A stretch of DNA of 11,193 nt from Chloroflexi bacterium UBA2235. GTDB taxonomy: Bacteria; Chloroflexota; UBA11872; UBA12225. Below, piece by piece: positions 6,037-11,193 of the stretch. Below the pieces are notes generated by a model. That model did not search any database, was not told the DNA's origin, and saw only the letters and a program-made list of their open reading frames with translations. Position 1 is the first letter of the stretch. Each line of letters opens with the position of its first letter. The DNA lies in NCBI GenBank assembly GCA_002347925.1, contig DDYL01000110.1, positions 35,189 to 46,381 of the forward strand, given 5' to 3'. A program made the translations under genes and the position numbers.

Positions 6037-6894
6037 ATGAACGCTGGGGCTCCGGGTATTTTGGGTCGGGCATCCGCCCCGACTCGTGCCGACGATGATT
6101 GCCCGGCAGTTCCGACGTCACGTCGACGAGTTGGCATCCCATACGTGCCTCTATTCCTTGCACTTTCGCTGCTATTCGTACTGACAGGATGTGGGGCGGC
6201 GGATTCCGTTGGCGGGCAGTCGATTCCGAAGGTAACCCTTGGGGTCGATCAGGCCCAGGGGCCGCAAGACACTGTGCAGTCAATCCAGATCATTGTTCTG
6301 TTGACCGTGCTGTCCTTGGCACCGGCGATCCTGATCATGGTGACGGCATTCACGCGCATCATCATTGTTCTTTCCCTCATTAGGAATGCGATTGGCGTGC
6401 CTCAGTTGCCGCCGAACCAGGTGCTAATTGGCCTTGCACTTTTCCTCACGTTCTTTGTCATGGCTCCAGTGGTGCAGCAGGTTGAGCGTGAGGCGTATTC
6501 ACCCTTCGTGGATGGGAAAGTCACCCAGTCGGAAGCGTTTGCCAAGACCGAGGCCCCGCTTAGGGCTTTCATGCTGCGTCAGGTGCGCGAGAAAGACCTT
6601 GCCCTGTTTGTCTACCTTGCAAGGTTGGATCAGCCGAAGTCGATCGAGGACGTACCGACCTATGTGGTCATCCCCTCATTCATCATCAGCGAGTTGAAGA
6701 CCGCGTTCCAGATGGGTTTCGTCATCTTTATCCCGTTCCTGGTAATTGACCTTGTGGTGTCGACGGTCCTGATGTCAATGGGCATGATGATGCTTCCTCC
6801 CGTACTGATCTCGCTTCCCTTCAAGATCCTGCTGTTCGTGATGGTTGATGGCTGGTACCTCCTCATGCGGGCTCTGGTTCTGAGTTTCAACTGA
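6037..6894 (+). CDS. fliP: Flagellar export gate protein FliP (lipobox-like signal)
   Basis: A 285-residue core subunit of the type III export gate, which forms a ring with FliQ and FliR. The family pattern is intact: LAPAILIMVTAFTRIIIVLS, PPNQVLIGLALFLTFFVMAP, VVIPSFIISELKTAFQMGF, and the C-terminal segment with MMMLPPVLISLPFKILLF and DGWYLLM. The N-terminus has a long basic region (RRR) and a hydrophobic signal ending in FVLTGC, with Cys52 at 6190-6192. This matches a lipoprotein signal (L-T-G-C), although FliP is usually handled by signal peptidase I. The start is uncertain: GAGAGG at 6025-6030 gives 6-nt spacing to ATG 6037 (3 nt to ATG 6034). ATG 6019 overlaps the fliO end, and TTG 5989 is improbable. 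The N-terminal region before the signal is unusually long. Confidence 0.95.
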   Translation: MNAGAPGILGRASAPTRADDDCPAVPTSRRRVGIPYVPLFLALSLLFVLTGCGAADSVGGQSIPKVTLGVDQAQGPQDTVQSIQIIVLLTVLSLAPAILIMVTAFTRIIIVLSLIRNAIGVPQLPPNQVLIGLALFLTFFVMAPVVQQVEREAYSPFVDGKVTQSEAFAKTEAPLRAFMLRQVREKDLALFVYLARLDQPKSIEDVPTYVVIPSFIISELKTAFQMGFVIFIPFLVIDLVVSTVLMSMGMMMLPPVLISLPFKILLFVMVDGWYLLMRALVLSFN

Positions 6895-6920
6895 CGCGAG
6901 GCTCGTGCGCGCACACCGGA

Positions 6921-6961
6921 CGGCGGGGCTTCCCGCCGGCGATCCTCGATCTTCGGTCGAG
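6921..6961 (+). other. Two tandem hairpins after fliP
   Basis: The first stem is CGGCGGG (6921-6927) with CCCGCCG (6932-6938), a perfect 7-bp stem with a GCTT loop. The second is CTCGATC (6945-6951) with GGTCGAG (6955-6961), 7 pairs including one G-U and a TTC loop. Neither is followed by a T-tract. They begin 26 nt after the fliP stop. They could reduce read-through, block 3' exonuclease decay of the upstream message, or be incidental. Confidence 0.5.
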
Positions 6962-6972
6962 TAACAGGAAAA

Positions 6973-6990
6973 ATCAGCCACGTGGCTGAT
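6973..6990. promoter_or_regulatory. Perfect 18-bp palindrome in the fliP-fliQ gap
   Basis: ATCAGCCAC and its exact reverse complement GTGGCTGAT meet at 6981/6982. A run of A (6969-6973) flanks the left side. Read on the minus strand this is a 7-bp stem with a 4-nt loop followed by TTTTT, which is terminator-like for an antisense transcript. Read as DNA it is a symmetric operator-like site. A TATCCT box lies at 7013-7018, a distance where such a site would overlap a -35 region, and no good -35 hexamer is present there. Which reading is right cannot be decided from the sequence. Confidence 0.45.
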
Positions 6991-7065
6991 CCCTCGGACA
7001 GACCTACCGGCGTATCCTCAACAGGCGGGGCGGAGTGACGTCTGCTTTGGCTTTGGTGGGATGCA

Positions 7066-7335
7066 ATGACTGAAGGAATGGTCTTCGATCTGGCGCGGAA
7101 CGCGATGATGATCGCGCTTGAGGTCTCGCTGCCTTTTCTTCTCTTCAGTCTTGTAACTGGGTTGGTGATCTCAATCTTTCAAGCGGTCACACAGATCAAT
7201 GAGATGACGCTGACGTTTGTCCCGAAGATCCTCGCGGTATTCGTAGCTGGCGCAATCTTCGGCCCGTGGATGCTCAACAATCTGATCACCTACATCGCGA
7301 ACCTGTTCATTTCGCTGCCGACATTCGCTCGGTAG
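7066..7335 (+). CDS. fliQ: Flagellar export gate protein FliQ
   Basis: An 89-residue export-gate subunit of typical length with two membrane hairpin helices, about residues 14-36 and 50-76. The family motif is clear: LPFLLFSLVTGLVISIFQAV, then TQINEMTLTFVPKI. It packs on the outside of the FliP/FliR assembly. ATG 7066 has GGTGGG at 7055-7060, 5 nt upstream. It lies 171 nt after fliP, the longest gap within the export-gate genes, and that gap carries several hairpins. It is separated from fliR by only 21 nt. Confidence 0.96.
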   Translation: MTEGMVFDLARNAMMIALEVSLPFLLFSLVTGLVISIFQAVTQINEMTLTFVPKILAVFVAGAIFGPWMLNNLITYIANLFISLPTFAR

Positions 7336-7356
7336 GACGACGACGAGAATACTGAC

Positions 7357-8142
7357 GTGGATTTGCTTTCGCAGACACCAGCGATGTGGGAGGCCTTCTT
7401 CCTGGTGTTCTGCCGCGTCGGAACGATGATGATCGTGGCTCCTGTCTTTGGATCCAGGGGCACATCTCCCCAACTGCGGGTGTTTTTCGGGCTGACGGTG
7501 GCTCTGGTGATGTTGCCGGTCGTTGCACCTGCCGGGGTGGTGATCCCTACTGACATCAGCGGGTTTCTTGGCAGGGCCGCGCGCGAGATCATGATTGGCG
7601 CACTCGTTGGCTTTGTGGTTTTGTTGATCTTCACCTCGCTCGAAGGTGCCGGACATGTGATTGGCCTCCAGATGGGGTTCTCACTTGCCAACATCATCAA
7701 CCCATTGACTTCAACCAACGCCAGCCTTATCGACCAGTTCTACACCCTTGTGGCGACGCTGGTATTTCTGACCATCGATGGACATCACATGGTCCTGCTA
7801 GGTGTGGAGCGAACTTTCCAGCTTGCGCCGATTGATCGAGTTGGCTCGTACCTCCCTCCAATCGAGCTGGTGTTTGGAATGGGGCGCGAGATTTTCCTGA
7901 CTGCCTCGCGTATCGCCCTCCCAGTCCTCACCGCGTTGCTGCTTACCGATGTGGCACTGGCGATGGTGGCCCGGAGCGTTCCGCAGCTGAACGTGTTCGT
8001 GGTGGGGATGCCGGCAAAGATTGCCGTCGGGTTCCTGATGTTGATTGTGACAGTGCCTACGGTTGCCTACATCATGGCAAGGGCCTTTGGTGACCTGATT
8101 TCGATTCTTACTCCTTTCGCTGCTGGGCTAGGTGCGCGATGA
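7357..8142 (+). CDS. fliR: Flagellar export gate protein FliR
   Basis: A 261-residue membrane protein with about six hydrophobic segments, normal for FliR. It completes the export-gate core, with one copy per FliP ring. Family features seen are FCRVGTMMIVAPVFGSRG at residues 18-35, LQMGFSLANIINP (104-116), DGHHMVLLGV (141-150), and VPQLNVFVVGMPAKI (208-222), which is the most conserved segment. The GTG start follows fliQ by 21 nt with only a weak purine-rich stretch upstream, so coupling to fliQ translation is likely. The stop codon is part of an ATGA sequence that could restart translation of a 29-codon ORF before flhB. Confidence 0.95.
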   Translation: MDLLSQTPAMWEAFFLVFCRVGTMMIVAPVFGSRGTSPQLRVFFGLTVALVMLPVVAPAGVVIPTDISGFLGRAAREIMIGALVGFVVLLIFTSLEGAGHVIGLQMGFSLANIINPLTSTNASLIDQFYTLVATLVFLTIDGHHMVLLGVERTFQLAPIDRVGSYLPPIELVFGMGREIFLTASRIALPVLTALLLTDVALAMVARSVPQLNVFVVGMPAKIAVGFLMLIVTVPTVAYIMARAFGDLISILTPFAAGLGAR

Positions 8143-8228
8143 CTGCCCTTGTGTGGGTTCGACGTGGCGATGCGTTGGCGATGCCCATGATGCGTTCCGG
8201 TCGAGTGGGGGTTCTCCATGCCAGGTGA
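8139..8228 (+). CDS. Possible 29-residue micro-ORF bridging fliR and flhB
   Basis: An ATG overlapping the fliR stop (ATGA at 8139-8142) opens a 29-codon frame that fills the whole 76-nt gap and ends 9 bases into flhB in another frame. The product has no recognisable domain. It could carry ribosomes from fliR into flhB. flhB has its own G-rich ribosome binding site (GTGGGGG, about 8204-8210), so the micro-ORF may have no role. It contains imperfect repeats of TGGCGATGC (8165-8173 and 8176-8184). Confidence 0.15.
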   Translation: MTALVWVRRGDALAMPMMRSGRVGVLHAR

Positions 8229-9381
8229 GCGCACAGAACAGGCGACTCCCCGGAGGCGTTCTGAGGCCCGTGACCGTGGGCAGGTCCTCAAGAGTGTTGA
8301 GGTGAACACGGCAGTCGTGCTTCTCGCTGGCGCGTGGATGTTGCAGTCCAACTTCGAGTCGATCAGCGTCATGCTGATAGACATGACCCGATACACGTTC
8401 ACACACATCACCCACCCCGATTACACCGTGGCCACTGTCCACATGAGTGCAATGGGATTGGCTCTGACGGTGATGAAGGCGATGGCGCCGTTCTGCCTCG
8501 GATTGGTGGCAGTTGCGGTGCTCAGTTGCCTTGTCCAGGTTGGGCCGTTGTTCACATTGAAGCCGCTCCAACCGCAGTTCTCACGGATGAACCCGCTTGC
8601 GGGGTTCCAGAGGCTGTTCTCCTCCAATTCGCTCGTTGACTTGGTGAAGTCCATCTTGAAGGTGGCGCTGGTCGGTTCCGTTGCGTGGTCGGCGCTGCAG
8701 GGTCAGGTCGACACGCTTCCGATGCTCTCGAGTGTTTCACCTCGGGATGCCGCGGTCATGATTGGTGCAGCGGTTTATCAGGTGGTCTGGCGTGTCGTAG
8801 GCGTGTTCGCGGCGATGGCGTTCGCGGACTATTTCTATCAGCGCTGGGTCTTTGACAAGAGTCTCAAGATGTCTAAGGAAGACATCAAAGAGGAATACAA
8901 GCAGTCGGAAGGTGATCCGCAGATCCGGGCACGGCTCCGTCAGCGGGCCCGTGCGTTGTCTCGGCAGCGGATGATGAAGGCAGTTCCCAAGGCGGATGTG
9001 GTGGTGACAAACCCGACCCATTTTGCAATTGCACTGAAGTACGGGAACGGCATGGAGGCACCGATGGTGCTCGCCAAGGGTGAGCGCCTGGTAGCTCAGC
9101 AGATCAAGAAGGTCGCTCGCGAACATCACGTGCCGATGGTTGAGAACCGTCCTTTGGCGCAAGCCCTTTTCAAGGCGTGCGAGGTGGGACAGGCCGTTCC
9201 ACAGGAAATGTACAAGGCTGTTGCCGAAGTGCTTGCGTGGGTGTACCGGATGTATCCGGGTCGTGCGCCGGCCGGTTTCAGCAATCCACCGGCAGCACGT
9301 CCGGCGCCTTCAGCGACGTCTGGTCCGTGGGTTGACCTGCCAGGCGCGCTGCAACCGGGCTTATCGAACGCCATTGGCTAG
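8218..9381 (+). CDS. flhB: Flagellar export apparatus switch protein FlhB
   Basis: A 387-residue export protein that sets substrate specificity (rod/hook versus filament). The N-terminus is typical (GERTEQATPRRRSEARDRGQ). It is followed by a membrane domain with four hydrophobic stretches to about residue 206, then a charged linker (KMSKEDIKEEYKQSEGDP). The autocleavage motif Asn265-Pro266-Thr267-His268 is intact (9010-9021). The cytoplasmic domain continues to the conserved VENRPLAQALF and YKAVAEVLAWVYRM. After this comes a 40-residue Pro/Ala/Gly-rich tail (about 348-387). ATG 8218 has a G-rich ribosome binding site. It is followed by flhA after 34 nt. Confidence 0.97.
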   Translation: MPGERTEQATPRRRSEARDRGQVLKSVEVNTAVVLLAGAWMLQSNFESISVMLIDMTRYTFTHITHPDYTVATVHMSAMGLALTVMKAMAPFCLGLVAVAVLSCLVQVGPLFTLKPLQPQFSRMNPLAGFQRLFSSNSLVDLVKSILKVALVGSVAWSALQGQVDTLPMLSSVSPRDAAVMIGAAVYQVVWRVVGVFAAMAFADYFYQRWVFDKSLKMSKEDIKEEYKQSEGDPQIRARLRQRARALSRQRMMKAVPKADVVVTNPTHFAIALKYGNGMEAPMVLAKGERLVAQQIKKVAREHHVPMVENRPLAQALFKACEVGQAVPQEMYKAVAEVLAWVYRMYPGRAPAGFSNPPAARPAPSATSGPWVDLPGALQPGLSNAIG

Positions 9382-9415
9382 CCGCATCCGAAAGCATTAG
9401 AGGACGTCGACAGAG

Positions 9416-11193
9416 ATGGCCACCGCAACAACGACGCTGACAAACGGTAATGGAGGTGCCACCCAGGCTTCTGGGTGGCAACGCCTGCTCCAGCAGCGTG
9501 ACGTGCTCTTGCCAGTAGCAGTCGTCGCGGTCATCTCGATGATGATCGTGCCGCTTCCGACGGTAATGCTCGATCTCCTGCTGATCGTCAACCTGTCGAT
9601 CGGCCTCCTGATCTTGCTCGTCTCGATGTATACGACCGAGCCTCTTGCGTTCTCGGTCTTTCCGACACTGCTCCTGATCACAACGCTGTTCCGGTTGGCG
9701 CTGAACATTTCTGCGAGCCGACTGATCCTTCTCAATGCCTTTGCCGGACACGTGATCGAGGCCTTCGGGTCCGTCGTGATCGGGGGCAGCTATGTCGTCG
9801 GTATCGTGGTGTTCATCATCCTTGTCGTCATCCAGTTCGTGGTCATCACGAATGGTGCGGGACGCGTTGCTGAAGTCGCCGCGAGGTTCACCCTTGACGC
9901 GATGCCCGGCAAGCAGATGAGCATCGACGCGGACCTGAATGCCGGCTTGATCACCGAGGCGGAAGCGAAGCGTCGCCGGCAGAAGATCGAACAGGAAGCA
10001 GACTTCTACGGTGCCATGGACGGTGCCTCGAAGTTCGTTCGAGGTGATGCCATTGCGGGCATCATCATCATTCTTGTCAACATCCTCGCGGGCTTCGTGA
10101 TCGGTGTCATGCAGCAGGGCATGAGCCTCATGGGTGCCCTCCAGACCTACGCTCTCCTGACCGTGGGAGACGGTCTCGTCAGCCAGATCCCGGCGCTGAT
10201 GATCTCGACGGCCACCGGTATCGTGGTCACCCGTGCCGCAACGAGCGGCGATCTCGGGACGGACACCATCCGGCAGATCACGTCCAATCCCCGGGTCCTC
10301 GGGATCGTGACTGGAGCCTTGATCGTCCTGGCATTTGTGCCAGGCATTCCGAAGTTGCCCTTTTTCATCATCGCTTGCCTGACCGGTGTTGGCGCTTACA
10401 TGGCTTGGCAGTCCGAGGCGTCCGGTGAGCGGACGGCAATCTCAGGTGGTGCCACGGTGGTCGAGACGACGGCAACGGGCGAGCCAGCCCCGACCGGACC
10501 AGAGGCAGTAACACCGCTTCTCGCGCTCGATCCAATGGAACTCGAAATCGGGTACGGGCTGATCCCGTTGGTTGATCCGCAGGAAGCCGGAAACCTGCTT
10601 GACCGGATCACCCGAATCCGCCGCCAGATGGCACTTGACTTGGGCATCGTGCTTCCGACTGTCCGGGTGCGTGACAACCTGCAGTTGCAGCCAAACCAGT
10701 ATGTGGTGAAGTTGCGCGGGGTTGAGGTGGCGCGTGGTGACCTCCTTATCAACCAGTACCTCGCGATGAACGCCGGGCTTGCGGATGAGCAGATTGAGGG
10801 GATCCCAACCACCGAACCGGCATTCGGATTGCCAGCACTGTGGATCCAGGCTTCACTGAAGGACCGGGCGGAATTGCTTGGGTACACGGTCGTCGATCCG
10901 CCGAGCGTCCTGACCACCCATCTCACTGAGGTCATCAAGGGCAATGCCGCGAACATCCTGTCACGGCAGGACGTGCAGACGCTCATCACGAACCTCAAGG
11001 CGGAACATCCTGCGGTTGTCGATGAGCTGATCCCCGGGGTGCTGTCGATCGGCGAGACCCAGAAGGTGCTTCAGAACCTGCTTCGTGAGCGCATCACGAT
11101 CCGTGACCTCGTCACGATTGTGGAGACACTCGCCGACTATGCTCGGCAGACCCGTGACACCGAGGCGCTGACCGAATACGTGCGCCAGCGTCT
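9416..11193 (+). CDS. flhA: Flagellar export gate protein FlhA (C-terminus beyond window)
   Basis: The first 592 codons of FlhA, the nonameric export gate that couples proton flow to secretion. The frame is open to the window edge, and the family is usually about 690-700 residues, so roughly 100 residues are missing. The N-terminal membrane domain (about 29-330) includes FPTLLLITTLFRLALNISAS (82-101), the conserved cytoplasmic loop GRVAEVAARFTLDAMPGKQM (149-168), and MDGASKFVRGDAIAG (201-215). Asp211 there matches the functionally important Asp208 of Salmonella by motif. A linker rich in Thr, Gly and Pro (about 332-375) leads to the cytoplasmic domain (MELEIGYGLIPLVDP onward). ATG 9416 is the only sensible start; the ribosome binding site is weak (AGAGGA, about 9399-9404). 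An 11-bp hairpin lies at codons 14-22. Confidence 0.96.
   Translation, partial: MATATTTLTNGNGGATQASGWQRLLQQRDVLLPVAVVAVISMMIVPLPTVMLDLLLIVNLSIGLLILLVSMYTTEPLAFSVFPTLLLITTLFRLALNISASRLILLNAFAGHVIEAFGSVVIGGSYVVGIVVFIILVVIQFVVITNGAGRVAEVAARFTLDAMPGKQMSIDADLNAGLITEAEAKRRRQKIEQEADFYGAMDGASKFVRGDAIAGIIIILVNILAGFVIGVMQQGMSLMGALQTYALLTVGDGLVSQIPALMISTATGIVVTRAATSGDLGTDTIRQITSNPRVLGIVTGALIVLAFVPGIPKLPFFIIACLTGVGAYMAWQSEASGERTAISGGATVVETTATGEPAPTGPEAVTPLLALDPMELEIGYGLIPLVDPQEAGNLLDRITRIRRQMALDLGIVLPTVRVRDNLQLQPNQYVVKLRGVEVARGDLLINQYLAMNAGLADEQIEGIPTTEPAFGLPALWIQASLKDRAELLGYTVVDPPSVLTTHLTEVIKGNAANILSRQDVQTLITNLKAEHPAVVDELIPGVLSIGETQKVLQNLLRERITIRDLVTIVETLADYARQTRDTEALTEYVRQR
9457..9482 (+). other. Perfect 11-bp hairpin in the 5' end of the flhA coding region
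   Basis: GTGCCACCCAG (9457-9467) and CTGGGTGGCAC (9472-9482) form an uninterrupted 11-bp stem with a GCTT loop, starting about 40 nt inside flhA. Its loop sequence matches that of the first hairpin after fliP. There is no following T-tract, so a simple terminator is unlikely. A role in slowing early translation or in mRNA stability is possible. Confidence 0.7.

Noticed and set aside
10396..10998. A 200-codon minus-strand open frame
   Set aside because: It is opposite the well-conserved cytoplasmic domain of flhA, has no recognisable domain and no credible ribosome binding site.

Overview
The window is one co-directional (+) stretch of a flagellar gene cluster. In order it holds two response-regulator-like genes, flbD, motA, motB, fliM, fliN, fliO, fliP, fliQ, fliR, flhB and the first 592 codons of flhA, which runs off the right edge. 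I see no tRNA, rRNA, CRISPR array, insertion sequence or credible minus-strand gene. All intergenic gaps are about 200 bases or shorter.

Organism: the DNA is moderately GC-rich by eye, with frequent GTG starts and clear AGGAGG-type ribosome binding sites. The order flbD-motA-motB-fliM-fliN-fliO-fliP-fliQ-fliR-flhB-flhA, and the Bacillus-like YAD motif at the start of the MotB membrane helix, fit a Gram-positive-lineage bacterium. Actinomycetota is my first guess and Chloroflexota or a related phylum the alternative; the sequence alone does not settle it. fliL, usually found between motB and fliM in this layout, is missing here.

Layout: (1) 50-1413, two regulators joined by a GTGA stop/start overlap. 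The first is a lone receiver-like domain without the phosphorylation-site Asp. The second is a NarL/FixJ-type receiver plus LuxR HTH with Glu at the phospho-acceptor position. (2) 1458-1652, flbD. (3) 1854-3597, the stator genes motA and motB, with a plausible promoter in front of motA and a strong GC hairpin between them. (4) 3732-5202, C-ring genes fliM and fliN. (5) 5268-11193, the export gate: fliO, fliP, fliQ, fliR, flhB and flhA.

How it works together: MotA/MotB form the ion-driven stator, FliM/FliN the switch part of the C-ring, and FliP/FliQ/FliR/FlhB/FlhA (with FliO as assembly factor) the type III export gate. The regulator pair probably controls this or a neighbouring flagellar operon, which is inference from position only.

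The genes are recognisable and largely ordinary, and I found no wholly new system. The points worth a second look are the two degenerate receivers, a lipobox-like Cys in the FliP signal sequence, the absent fliL, and several strong hairpins or palindromes between or at the start of genes that are not followed by a T-tract in the sense direction and so do not look like ordinary terminators.
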